Positions 1-11,550 of a DNA stretch of 64,000 bases are shown one piece after another. The translations under genes and the position numbers were made by a program. This DNA is from Sistotremastrum niveocremeum HHB9708 (taxonomy: Eukaryota; Basidiomycota; Agaricomycetes; Sistotremastrales; Sistotremastraceae). Location of the stretch: contig KV419420.1 of NCBI GenBank assembly GCA_001630475.1, positions 124,001 through 188,000 of the forward strand. The letters run 5' to 3'. Numbering within the stretch: the stretch's first letter is position 1; each line of letters starts with the position of its first letter. The notes beneath the pieces were generated by a model. It did not search any database. It was not told the origin of the DNA and saw only the letters and a program-made list of their open reading frames with translations.

Positions 1-907
1 GATGTCCCTTTTGCTGACTGCTGGTTCATTATCCGAATCCGCCTGAGATTCCGCGTCCATGATAGTGCTTGTCACCAGGAAAAGCTCTGGCAACGATAAT
101 GTTGGTTTTGCTTGACAATCTCGCGATCGAGTCTAGATTGTCCAATCCAATTTATATGACTTGGGAGAGAGATGACCTGGTATGTCTTGATTACTTTGTG
201 CTCAGTTTCGCGGACTGATTTTCTGGTGCAGGGCCGCAGCATCGTTACCGTATGTTCCTCCTACTTCGCAGATATGGTAATTCGGCTAAGTTGATCGCTC
301 ATTCCCAACCAGGTAATTCGGCTATGGACCTCGAAAAAGATGGGGACTGCTCGGTAATCACACAGCAATCCATATTCGACATGACTATCTGCGTGTCTGC
401 TGGTTCTGATGGCGGGCTCGCGGGCTGGTATAAATGATTCAATTCTCTGACCACTTCCATTAATATTCCCTACCAATTCGAACCAGTGTGATGCACGCTA
501 TCTCTCCCTCAAGGAATCCCTCTTCGACTGATGAAGCTTCCATTGTCACCGGAGCTAAGGATATCGATGGTGAGCTCTCCGTCGCGCCGAAGAATGGTCT
601 CTCAATGCTGTCTGCCTTGATAGCCTTGAACCTGAATCAACTATTCGGAGAGATCGTTGAACAGAGCTTCGCAGGTATGACAGCTGCCTGAGGTATGATT
701 CCTGGTCACATTAAGGCTCTAGGGGATCCCATATGGAAAATATCTGGAGAAGCCGAAAGTAGCACCCTGCCTGCTGCGTTTGACGCAGGTGTGTTGTGCG
801 TTCAATACTCTTGACCGGGCCCTACTCACTGTCTGCTCAATATACTAGACCCATTTTTTGAGCACCTCCTAAACGAAGAGAGAGCTAATCTTGGAATCGA
901 CGAAAGC
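1..907. other. Left edge, no gene I can support
   Basis: Only short open frames are seen, the longest being 67 codons on the plus strand near 488-691. None joins convincingly across GT-AG introns and no family motif is visible. It could hold the upstream exons of the weak spliced gene that follows. Confidence 0.4.
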
Positions 908-1879
908 ATGGGCACAGTCGTCTCATCTCGTACCCACTCCTACGGAATGCAATCAAACCTGCAACATTCGCCCTCAAGTCATACGCAACCGAACATGTTT
1001 CCACCTGTTCTGCGGACTGATTCAGTGTCGGACGACAGTCAAGAGAACTACTCGGTGTGTCGATACTTCGTCCGGCCTGTTGTGTCTCTAAACCCACCTA
1101 GACTTGTTCGGAAGATTCGGATATTAGCATGTATACGGGAGTGAACGATCCTTATCAGGTACTCGTCAATCCTGTTCCTTTTGTGCAGATGGCTCGATGA
1201 TTTCAGCCTCAAGGTCTGGGTGATCGGTACGAACGATCTGATCTGCCCTTCCCCATCGCGGTACCCATGTCACTGGGGTCCGCTTCGAAAGCACAATCTC
1301 AGCAAGCCATGAGCATTGTTCGTGACGACATAACGTACTCACGGCCGACTGGTCTCGGACCTCAGAATGCAGCTCAGTCGCATACACCAATGGTGCAGCC
1401 TTCTGCTCCTGAGAACCAGCAGAACGTGCATTGTGCGGATGGAGGTTTCAGCAACGGTGCCGTCCCTTGCTCGTGCAAAAATCCGGTGCATGGTGTGAGT
1501 GTCACCTGGTACCCATCATTCCCACCGAACGCTGACGACTTGTTGGCTCAGCTCAATACAAAAGAAGGGACATGGCCGACAGCCAACTCTGGCTTCGTGT
1601 TCAATACTCTCGTTCCACAGGTTGTCATGCCGGTAATGTAAGTCATTCATCAATGTTGGCGGTTAGGCAGTAATCTAACATTGATACAGACCCCATTCCA
1701 CTTTTTCCGCATTCCCCGGTTTCTCCGGTTTTCCGGTCTTTCCGATCTTTCCGATCTTTCCTGTCTATACGCTGCCCTGCCCTCATCCAGCATATTCATT
1801 GGGGGGTCCATTGCAATATCCGCAACCAAGTTCCGTGCAAGGGAGGCCAGGTGACTGCGGACACGAAGGAAAATACTGA
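908..1879 (+). CDS. Hypothetical Pro/Ser/Gln-rich protein, weak spliced model
   Basis: I do not recognise this product. The best part is the open frame at 1267-1640 followed by a plausible intron (donor gtaagt after 1638, acceptor acag near 1689). It continues in frame as a Phe/Pro-rich tail (FSAFPGFSGFPVFPIF) to a TGA at 1877-1879. The upstream exon starting near 908 is a guess; its Ser-rich frame has similar composition. Residues such as CADGG and CSCKNPVHG give a small Cys cluster, but no domain is clear. No transposon or duplicate is evident around it. The start codon and the number of exons are uncertain, and the model may be wrong. Confidence 0.3.
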
Positions 1880-2339
1880 ATGATCAGATGCGACTTGTTT
1901 TTAAGTTGCGGAAGAAATTTCGCGCAGTCCGCTCGGTGTGGAGTTGCTAAGTGCGGAAACGGTTTGCAATGAGGGGTTTCAAAGCGTAATTTATTGATAA
2001 ATAGGAGATAGAAAATCATTGATACATTTGTCTGTCTCAATCAGTGAATGCAGTAGTTGACGGAATGAACTAAGAATATTTTGGGTCTGGAAGCGGATGT
2101 GCGAGTGTAAGAGCGAAAAACCCACACTGTTGGGGATGGCAAGAGAAATGGATGGCGGGCCGATCATTGCTTGTGAGACGGTGGACGAAGGCACGAGCAA
2201 TGGACATAACTCACCTCTCATAAACCATATAAGGGTAGATATCGATTGGAATCAAATGAGGGACAAGTCGACGAGCCCTTGGTTTGTTATGTGAATTGAG
2301 TCGGCTGGTAGAGGGAATCCGTAGTGCCTCGGTTTGAAT

Positions 2340-2560
2340 GGAAACAGCTGACGCTACGGATCCGTGACAGTCATTGCAGAATCCAGAAGCCTCTACTGCG
2401 CGGAATGCTGATGCGAAACCGGTTTGAGAGTCGGGATCCCGAGCGAGAGTGCGGATATCGATGTCGGGAAGTGGAGAGCGGATCCGAGATGAGAATGCGC
2501 ATGCAGAATCCGGTTCTAAAGTCTGGATCTGGATTCTGGATCCGGGTTCTGAGTCGAATA
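2340..2560. repeat. Degenerate GGATCCG-rich low-complexity repeat
   Basis: The tract is full of short variants of GGATCCG and GGATTCTG, densest at 2515-2565. It translates to Gly/Ser/Arg/Ile/Pro-rich low-complexity peptides on both strands. The open frames here are by-products of the repeat and not genes. Confidence 0.5.
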
Positions 2561-3193
2561 TGATCAATGAACGTACCTTGAAAGAATAAAAAATGTCCTC
2601 GCTGGGGCTCCATGACGGCACTTGTCGCGCTAGCACTGATAGTGATTCTACCAAGCACAATGTTCGGTCGTCGGTAGTACGAGATGAAAGGACTGATAGT
2701 TTGATCAGGATATCATCAATGCCATTGCTCTATGTTCCATCAGTGGGCTTCATTGATTGTGCGCTGATTCGACTTGAGACGTCATCAGCCTGACCGCAGT
2801 GACTGGACCGCGAAGGCAATTGAAGTTACGTCAGCGCACCGGCCCTGAAGAGACAACGATTGAACCGTGAAAGGATGTCGAACACGAGCAGCATATCTTC
2901 AAAGAAAGTATATTATGCACTCCCACGCAGTATAGCTTGACAGTATTCGGAATATCCTCTGTGTTCCATCATTGATTCCCACCGCGAGTAAAACAAAAAC
3001 GGTCATTGATAGTATGCTGAGTAAGCGGTGTAAATATATACAAATCTTTCAGCTTATCTACGCTGAGAAGACGTTGACCGTGCCTCTTGTTTTATCACAG
3101 TGCCTCCAGTGAGTATTTGTTGAGTGGAGAAGTTAGGAATTCACCGTATAATCAACGTATAATCACTGCGGATATAGGTCCGTTCCCCCTGTG

Positions 3194-4285
3194 CTATTTG
3201 GCAACCCGGTTTCCGGGGTTGCTATGATTTGAATATGATTTCTGACGTAAGCGGGATCATGATCGGTGAGTACGGCAAACGCCGATAAGCTTTCTTCTCG
3301 CCAGCCAGGACTCGTTCGACACTGGCTTTCAAGCTCCCAAGCTTCCGATCTGACCGGCTTTTCTGAAAACCTCAACTCTACCTGAACCACGGTCATACAA
3401 GCTCACAATCTCAGCTGCTCGGTGCTACAATGGTTCTATTGTTACGGCTCCAGTAGCTTCTGGCCTTCTGCAGTAGTATACTGAGATCTCCGCCCGGACG
3501 CTCCGCTCTACCAATGCGACGAAGGGATTTGCATCTGGAGTCTTGGCAGATTAATTGGATTCTGAAGATGCTAAGAACCGATGAATCACGCGTGAAGCCA
3601 TCAGGTGCGTGTGTCTTGTTTTTTTTTTTCGTTTCTCAACGAAGAGCCCTGACGATATCTCTCGCCGTCGCTCCCCCCTCGAAAGCGGAGATGATCTCCA
3701 TATAGGAGACTGGACTCGGACGCCTTCGTGATTCTGCTTGCCGCTACAAAGCTCGACGAGTCCGTGTGGAAGTGCCGCTGCGCTAACGTGATGAATGCAT
3801 CAACTTCTGGGATCTGGGAAATTGAGTTGCATCTTGTAGGTGGCAACAATATGGTCAATTCATCCAGTACGTGTGTCTCCCTTCCTCACTCACAGAATTC
3901 ACTGACGATCTTGATGTCTCTCATCGCTACATGACCGATATCACCTTCCCTTGTCCACACCCGCCTCGATGATCCCTCCACCTCTATTTATGTCAACATC
4001 GTCCCCTCTGAGTCTCAATTACTGCCAACCCAAGCTCACTGCTATTAAAATGAACATGATCGCCGCTCTCTTCCAAATATCCGTGGAACTTCCCCACCTT
4101 ATACCCCTCAGCAAACCCCCTCTCCCAATTATCCTACCGACTACAGTATGCCTTAGCACCTCATATGTATTGCTTTTCTTACAGTTGCCTGAATGAAATC
4201 TGATTTCGGAGTTCAAGAACATAATCCCGTACTCATGATTTGTAAGAAAAATCGAAACAACCCTGGAAACCGGGTTGCCAAATAG
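3194..4285. mobile_element. Non-autonomous element bounded by 28-bp inverted repeats
   Basis: The left end (3194-3221, CTATTTGGCAACCCGG then TTTCCGGGGTTG) recurs inverted at 4258-4285 with one mismatch. The interior of about 1.04 kb has no coding capacity I recognise. Each inverted repeat also folds on itself (GCAACCC against GGGTTGC). I could not settle the target-site duplication, so the exact ends and the superfamily remain open. It sits just downstream of FMO1. Confidence 0.5.
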
Positions 4286-4414
4286 TATTATCCCTATCGG
4301 AATGGACACACTGGATGGGGATTGATGATTGCAATGTCCAAAACAGAGGGATGAGCGGGGATACAAGAACTCAGGGGGTTTATTTTGCTAATATTGTCGG
4401 CGCATTTGATGATC

Positions 4415-6004
4415 TCACAATCTCTCCATTGCTGCTTGAGCCACTTCCGCAGCATTATAGCTATACAATTTCTCTTCCAATTCTCCTTCTGCACGGGTAT
4501 CAACTTTCGTCATTTTCACCCTTGCGAAAGATACTAAACTCACCGATCCTCAATACCGGTAACCCCCTTCCAATCCGATTCGACATAGTCTGTATATCAG
4601 ACGCTCGTGGCTTCCGAAGACTTTCAAACAACCTCAAACGAGTCGAGATCGTTTCCGAGTCCGAAGGGGTGCCGAGCGGGAATAATATTCCCAAAGTCAC
4701 AGCATCTTCGAATCCCTGAGCTCCGCCTTGTCCCAGCACTTCAATCCTGATCAACTTCATGCGCTCGGAAAGATGCAGTGAACGTACTGGGGAACATAGC
4801 ATGAGCGGCATCTCCTGCAAGGGCCGATCTAGAGTTTGTCCATTTAGGCAGTTCGTCCCAGATTAGGAAAGGCCATATAGATACGTCCGGAGACATCTTG
4901 ATCAACTCCTTATATCGAGGCGCGTAGTCCGAGAACGTTTCAAGGAACTCTTCCACCGACGACTGTCTGTCAAGTTTTGCTGTAAATGATAGAGTCGTTG
5001 TCAGCAGAAGAAGCACCTGTGAATTCTGAGGAACGTACAGTATTCTTCTTTGTTCTTTCCCTCCTCTCGATGATTCCCACCCACATTCAGCAAAGTCCCA
5101 TCCCGACAAGGATAAACCACTAAATTCCTGCTACCTTCCAATACCATCGCCAAAGCTTCCGGATTCGTCGAAATCCACGAAAGCGCCGGAGTAGCAGCAA
5201 CCTTCTCGAACGGAATAACCGCGCGATACGTCGCTAATCCGGAAGGTTGTGGATTGATATCTTCACCAAGAATGAACTTGCGCACAGCAGACTATCGGTA
5301 ATCAGCGACCAGGGAATATTTTTAGAGAAAAGAAACAAACATTGATTCCGTCGGCTCCAATCACAATGTCACCTGACGCAACCGTTCCATCCGCCAAAGT
5401 AATAGTCGCAGTTTCAGGATCCAGCGTCTTCACAGCCGCTCCGAGGTGCAATTCACAAGGCCGCCCCACACCCTCCGGTTCAGTCGCTAAATATCTGACC
5501 TCATTATGCAGATCGACTCGATGAACGAGATAATAAGTCTAGTAGATATTCAGTCGTTCAGCTGAATATGAAATTCCAGAGTATCTACCGCTCCGTATTT
5601 CTTGGGTAAGTCAGTCCCTTGACTGATGAACGTAGGATCATCATCCGTCTGATCCTTCTTAAAATATTTACTCTGAACGCTCATTCAGATATTATTCCCC
5701 ATAGGATAAATGAACGAGGCACCTGCACATATTCGACGCCTCTCATTCGTTTCGGATCACATCCAAGCGATAAGAGCATTTTCATAGCATTCGGTGCACA
5801 AGTGACAGCCGCACCGACTTCACGAGAGAACCGAGATTTCTCATAAATCTATCCCGACGCCAATCATCATCAGATAAGAACACGACCTAGTAAGGAGGAA
5901 CTCACAGTGACATGATGACCAGCTCTCCTGAACGCAATCCCAACTGCAGACCCGACTAGTCCAGCACCAACAACGATAACGCGCAGAGGAGTAGCACCAG
6001 ACAT
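4415..6004 (-). CDS. FAD-dependent monooxygenase FMO1 (salicylate hydroxylase-like)
   Basis: This is a flavoprotein aromatic hydroxylase of the FAD_binding_3 type; the family uses NAD(P)H and O2 to hydroxylate aromatic acids in the cytosol. The ATG at 6004 gives MSGATPLRVIVVGAGLVGS, with the dinucleotide-binding GAGLVG at residues 13-18. Further on come the GADGINV motif, the block VVYPCRDGTLLNVGGNH and the second FAD motif GDAAHAMFPST. The C-terminus reads LGQGGAQGFEDAV, then RLRLFESLRKPRA. A final phase-1 intron leads to an exon ending EVAQAAMERL at a TGA (4415-4417). Several introns of about 50 bp have good borders and no break was seen. It belongs to the same family as FMO2-4 but lies 33 kb away on the other side of the giant transposon. 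The substrate is unknown. Confidence 0.88.
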
Positions 6005-6767
6005 GGAGTGGTTCCGATAAGGAACAGAGTCGTTCGACTGAATATCTTATAGCGCGATGTGAGTCAGAGGGCGTCAAGAAGCGACCTCCCGTTCCGGGTC
6101 GCATTGCTACCGTCTGATCATCTCTGATGGGAAGGGTGAGAACTTTGAAGAACTCATTCCAATCTGGGTAGGCGTCACCGACTCATCCCAGTATTAAGAG
6201 CTTCTTGACCCTGCAAGATCGTACGCGACACAGCTCCTTCATCAGCGAGTACTCGCTGATTTTTTTTTGTACCCACCCTTCCTTGTTCAAAAGAATCCAA
6301 TTGTTAGACGAAAAAGGTTTCGGCGAAAGGCATGAGGGTGAGACTTGAAATCGGGAGAAAATTAAAACCCTGCAAACGAGTCATTAGCCTGCGTCCCTGA
6401 TGGGGGTAGGGACGACGAAGAGATCAAAGAAGCATCGATGTTCTTCGCCAAGAACACGACATGATTGGGACGTGGATAGAGCTTGCGTTGCACGGCCGGC
6501 TCGAGGTTTCGGACTTTCCCGAAGAAGCTCACACAAAGACGTATACCTCCGACAACGCCTTCGACAATCGACAAAGTACATTCTAGTTACCACGTCCGTA
6601 CATATCTCTCTAGTCTATTACAATATGTCCGTGTATCTTCAAAATTAAGTCCGGATCCTAATATAAAAATGTCCAAACGAAGGTCGAAGTTACGATAATG
6701 ATAATCGATAACTGGTGAATTCACAAAGGCATGAAGAGACGTGAAGAGACATGAAGGGGATTTGATA
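6005..6767. other. Intergenic region, FMO1 promoter side
   Basis: No convincing gene is seen. The short open frames around 6360-6700 on both strands overlap each other and show no motif. It holds the promoter of FMO1 and the 3' flank of UPO-A. Confidence 0.4.
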
Positions 6768-8095
6768 TTAGACACCGGTTACGAGTGTGCAGCCCAGAGG
6801 TCCAAAGATAGGATTCAGCTTCCCAAGTACGTACTCGAGCACCGCCTCAGGAAGTTTAAGACCGCCCGACAAAGCTACAGATCAACACAAGTCAGTAATC
6901 AATGAAGGCAAAAGCAAAGAGGGACGTACAATCCGGTGTGAAATCAGTCAACGCGATCTGATACAAAAGACACACCAAACTCTCCGCCGTAATCCCATCC
7001 TTCAATCGTCCATCTTCAAAGAATCCACCATCATCCTCAATCGCATCAAAATGTCCCGGCGCAGTATTCCCTCCAAACAAAACCGGATTCGCAAGATACA
7101 TCTCCAATATCCCCTCAACAACATCCACAAGCGTATACGGTGTCTTGCGATTATACCACCCCTCCGGTATCCTTTCAGGTTGCGCAGAATATCCCCCATC
7201 CGCCGACGGAACAGCTCCAAAGAAGGATTCAACAGTCGCTTTATCAGGAACACCACCCGGCCCATCCGACGGATAAAGCTCATAAAGAAAAGTAGCAGCA
7301 CCATACAATAGAAGCGCCTTGGGTCCAAAATAAAAATTCGGATTTTCAGCAACAGACTGATTCCATCTCTGAGCGCGATAGAGTGATATTCCCGTAAGAT
7401 CGTAGAGGGGGGATGAAAGTGATGATGTGGATGAGACGGTGGAGGTCATCATGCTGAAGAGAGTGGTGTTAAATGTGTGATCGTCGCCGTTTGAGGTGTA
7501 GTAGTCGTTTCGAGCGAGAGATGCATCGGCTTCGAACGTATTGTGGGTATTGAGTCCGCCTTCGGAACCGAGAATCCCAGAAGTAAGAAGCGCAGTTCTA
7601 TTCGTCGCATCGCCTCCAATCGACAACTAAAGCCCATCAACACCCCATCGGACCAAAAAAGAAATGAAAACGAACCTTCTGAGTAACCAGATCCCCATCA
7701 AGAGCAACGGCAAGCGTAGCAAGAAACACCGCCAAATCCCATCCAACATTAAATACATCCTGCTGCGCCTTCACTATCTCATCAAAATCCGTAATCCCAT
7801 CCCTCGCAATAAATCCATGATTCGACAATACATTCATCCCAGGACACGGTCCTCTCTGGGCACCATCAGGAGGAGGATGGAAAGCGTGTAACGCGTCGTT
7901 CGGATCTGGAACTAGATATCCGCCAGCTCCTGTTCCTGGAAGACCATCGGATGGAGAGCTCGTGTAGGGATATGAGGAGGGAGCGTTGGCCATGGCATGA
8001 GCATAGGCAGACGAGCGAGGGCGAGACGATAAAGATGGAAAAGCCGAGACCGTACCGAAACCAAGAACGAGAACGGAAAGTACTAAGGAGCGCAT
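6768..8095 (-). CDS. Heme-thiolate peroxygenase UPO-A (peroxidase family 2)
   Basis: A secreted chloroperoxidase/unspecific-peroxygenase-type enzyme; the family transfers oxygen from H2O2 to organic substrates. The ATG at 8095 opens a signal peptide (MRSLVLSVLVLGFGTVSAF). The heme-ligand motif follows as RGPCPGMNVLSNHGFIARDG, with PCP supplying the thiolate Cys. After a 53-bp intron (near 7627-7675) come LSIGGDA and the acid-base region FEADASLARND, where the motif is E-A-D and not the usual E-G-D or E-H-D. A last intron at TPD/S leads to a C-terminal exon ending FGPLGCTLVTGV and a TAA at 6768. The C-terminal Cys is conserved in all three paralogs. It is intact and in tandem with UPO-B. Confidence 0.88.
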
Positions 8096-9139
8096 TATAG
8101 AATATCGAGTGAGGGCTAGAAACGAAGATCCAAGATCTAGAGCCGTTATAACCAAGAAAGAGGAGCCAGATGTTGGCGGTAAGGACAGACTGACGTCGTG
8201 GTGGAAAAGAGAGAGAGGGGTCGGAACTCGGAAGAATCTCAACATTTGTCCATTTCGGGCGATCATAAGCGCTCAGAGGTGCCCGGGGAATTTTAAGAAA
8301 TTTCTTAGGTCAGGAACGTACACAACAGCTCTAAAATCCCACAAAAATTACAGACTACAAAGTTATGTGCCTCAAACACAATAAAACTCGGAAAGTAAAG
8401 GAAAGTAAAACATCTCCGCAGGAAAGTAGATTCTCCAACACCCAGTCCCAAGTCCCAATTGGTCCCAAGTTCTCATTGCCTCTTACTATCATTCCCGTCA
8501 AAATTCGAAGTAGAGCAGCCTAGGAACTAGAGCCAGCCGGATTCTATACCAATCTCGACTGCTCTTCAGGTGGGAGTTATTAAAACCAAAGCACCGATTT
8601 AGGAGCCCAAACCCTCAGGCTGCGCACGTAGTACGAGTAACATCGGGCCCTAAAAACCGCACTGGACACCGCCGAGCTAATACTTATCAAACGGAACGGT
8701 ATGAATGTATCGCATGCCATGGTACGATACAATACATGGAATACACCGCACCAATACAGTAGAACGAGACATACGAGGAGAGGTACGAAGTCGACAAGAA
8801 TGGCGAGCGGAACGACACAGAGACAGAGGAACGTTTAAACGAAGTGTGCAATCTGAGAAATCGGAAGATGAAGATGAAGAATGAAGAATGAAGGATCGAA
8901 GAAGCACAATGCTAGGATTTGAAGCCCAAGTCCGAGAACGAGAACGAGTTCGAAGAGTCGAATGATACGATAATGCGACGGAATGCTACGAAACGAGACG
9001 AGACGAGACGAGACGATGAATGATGAATGATAAATGATGACCGATGAAGTATGAAATAATTCGCTTGATTGCCGCGATCGGGACAATATTCTGAAATTTG
9101 ACAAGGGATCGAGAGGAATCAATCGATTGTGGTATGATA
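8096..9139. other. Intergenic region between UPO-A and UPO-B, with microsatellites
   Basis: No gene supported. It contains short tandem repeats at about 8995-9045, (GACGA)n followed by (ATGA)n. This is promoter DNA of UPO-A and the 3' flank of UPO-B. Confidence 0.45.
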
Positions 9140-10505
9140 CTATGCATCGGTATTCAAAGGACACCCAAGAGGTTCGAATATAGGGTTCAATTTCCCCGTG
9201 ATGAAATTCAGAATTTCGATCGGGAGCTTGAGGATATTACTCAGAGCTACAGTATCACACAAGCCTCAGCCTCAGTAAAGCCCATAGACAAATTTAAAAA
9301 GGAACACGTACAATCCGGCGTCTCATCAGTTGCGACAAGCTGATAAATTAAACACGCCAACTGCGTCCCCGTAACATCCGCACTCAACCTCCCATCAGAG
9401 ATCAATCCATCATCCGTAAAAATAGCATCAAAACTCCCATTCGCCGTATTCCCTCCAAATAACACCGGATTACCGGTATACATCTCCAATATCTGGATCG
9501 CCACGTCCGGAATCGTATACGGTGTAGAGCGGGAGAACCAAGAGGGGGGGATGCGTTCGGGTTGGGATGTGTAGCCTGAGGGAGAGGTGGAGGAGGGAAC
9601 GGCGCCGAAGAATGACTCGAATGTGGATTTATCGGGTAATCCGCCGTTGGTGGGGTATAGTTCGTACAGGAACGTTGCGGCTCCGTAGAGGAGGAGAGCT
9701 TTGGGACCGAAGTAGAAGTTGGGATTTTCGGCGACGGATTGACTCCACCTCTGAGCACGATACAAAGAAAGACCTTTAAGATCATAGAGAGGAGCGGATG
9801 GAGAAGAGGTGGATGATACGGTAGATGTCATCATTGCGAAGAGGGTAGAGTTGAATGAGTGATTGTCGCCGTTTGAGGAGGGGAGGAAGAAATCCGATCG
9901 AGTGAGTGAGGCGTCGGCTTCGAATGTGTTGTGTGTGTCGAGACCGCCTTCTTTGCCTAGGAGTCCTAAGCCAAGCAACGCAGTCTTGGGCGTCGCATCT
10001 CCCCCAATACTCAACTACCCATCGTCAGGATATCATCTCGCGGAAATCGAATGAAAAGACGAACCTTCTCAGTGAGAATATCCCCATCAAGCGCAACACC
10101 CAGCGTAGCTAGCAAAACCGCCAGATCATACCCCGTATTCCAAACATTCTGCTGCGCCTGCACAAGCTCATCAAAAGTCGTAATCCCATCCCTCGAAATA
10201 AACCCATGATTCGCAAGCGCGTTCATCCCCGGACAAGGACCTCTCATCGCTCCAGGCGGAGGAGGTTGGAACGCATGTGCTGTATCGGCTGGATCGGGGA
10301 CGAGGACGTTGCCTTTACCCAGGCCGGGGAGACCGTTGGATTTTGCACCGGAGTAGGGGAATTGAGAGGTTATGGGTGCTGCGGTACGTCGGTTGACGTT
10401 GGGATTGACAATTGGGTTAGGATTAGGGTTGGGATTGGGAGATCGGGGGGTTAGAGAAGGGAAGGCGAGGACGAGTGGGAGGAAAGGGAGGAGGAGGAGA
10501 TGCAT
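9140..10505 (-). CDS. Heme-thiolate peroxygenase UPO-B (peroxidase family 2)
   Basis: A second secreted peroxygenase, clearly paralogous to UPO-A. The start is the ATG at 10505, giving the signal peptide MHLLLLPFLPLVLAFPSL. A TTATAA box lies about 40 bp upstream (10545-10550). The mature N-terminus has an Asn-Pro repeat (NPNPNPNPIVNPNVN). The heme motif is RGPCPGMNALANHGFISRDG and the acid-base region is FEADASLTRSD (E-A-D). Introns match UPO-A in position (after LTEK, and at TPD/S). The last exon ends FEPLGCPLNTDA with a TAG at 9140-9142. It is intact. The left terminus of the giant CACTA element lies 178 bp upstream of its start codon, so the insertion hit this gene's promoter region. Confidence 0.88.
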
Positions 10506-10679
10506 GGCTGACTGCTTGGTGTGGGTTGGGTCTGGTGGTGGATGTTATAAAGTCAACGCGTGGTTTACGAATAAGGATACATTACTTTCGGACCTTTCCC
10601 TTCTCCTTCCCTTCTTCAACTGAACTAAACGCTAATTCGCCGACGCATTCACCGTTCGATCTGAGCCTGCTCAACGTCG

Positions 10680-10682
10680 TCA
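10680..10682. repeat. Left target-site duplication (TCA) of the giant CACTA element
   Basis: The trinucleotide TCA directly precedes CACTG at 10683 and recurs directly after CAGTG at 38669-38671. A 3-bp duplication is the hallmark of the CACTA/EnSpm superfamily. Confidence 0.8.
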
Positions 10683-11438
10683 CACTGCGGGCGGCTGCCA
10701 TTTTCAAGGGGCTGGAAATCGACGGAAAACTGTATTTAGATATTTGAAATGATCGATACACTTTCCATCTCCGACAAATAAAATTGAAACCCGAGGTGAT
10801 CCGGTCCGAAAAACTGATTTACATACTCAATATATCCTTCAAGTATCTCGGCCCCGGAAAGCCAAAGGCATCCGGTCCTGGGAATTCGGCTGAAAGCCGA
10901 ACTATTCATCGTCTGATCCAGCCCGACAAACCCGGGATCATCACCAAATTTCCAGCCTCCGGAAAATCACGAGACACTCAAAATCATCATCAAGTTTTCC
11001 AGCCACAGAAACACGAACTATCCTCCAAATTTCCACCCTCTCGAAATCTCACGAAAACTCAGAATTCCCACCATCTCTACCGGCCCTGGAAAATCAGTGA
11101 TCACTCAAAATTTCCGGCAAGATTTCCCGCCACCGCAAATCCGCCAGAAAGTTCAAGTTTCCAAGCCTCGACTACTCAAAATTCCACGGTCCAAGAAAAC
11201 TCGGGAGAAACCCAAAGTTTCCAAGGCCCGAAAATCCATCCTGCGACGGTCCCGTCCCCGGAGCGTGACCAGCCTCTGACGATCCCACTATGGTCGGCAG
11301 ACCGGCACGTCTTCGGTCCTGCGCCGAGGCAAAATGTCACGTGTCACACAAGAAAATCGTAAGGCGAAGAGAAATCACGCAAGCATAGATTGTACATATT
11401 GGATTACAGCTGCGACGAGTTGGTTAGCGCCGTATACA
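10683..11438 (+). repeat. Left terminal inverted repeat with subterminal motif array
   Basis: Matches 37913-38668 in inverse orientation up to the point where cgtataca diverges. From about 10900 to 11240 it holds a loose array of TTTCC(A/G)(G/C)CC and CTCAAAAT motifs spaced about 50-60 bp. Such subterminal repeats bind transposase in plant CACTA elements. A 192-codon open frame (10784-11362) runs through the array; its repeated KFPxS and TQN units reflect the DNA repeats, so I do not call it a gene. Confidence 0.85.
11197..11220. promoter_or_regulatory. Core hairpin in left TIR
   Basis: Arms AAACTCGGG / CCCAAAGTTT around loop AGAAA. The same hairpin occurs inverted in the right repeat at 38131-38154. 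Confidence 0.6.
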
Positions 11439-11550
11439 GATAAAAACAAGTACCAGCTACTCACAATTTCTAAGTGTACAACAAGGACGGAAATTGTCTA
11501 AGTTCGAGCGTCAAAATGGGAACTGACGAGCAATGATGGCACTTACACGC

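Noticed and set aside
10380-10450. TTAGG-like repeat on the plus strand
   Set aside because: It is the antisense of the Asn-Pro repeat coding region of UPO-B.
10784-11362. 192-residue open frame, also at 37989-38567, as a protein gene
   Set aside because: It lies wholly in the terminal repeats and its peptide repeats mirror the subterminal DNA motif array; no initiation, splice or domain evidence.
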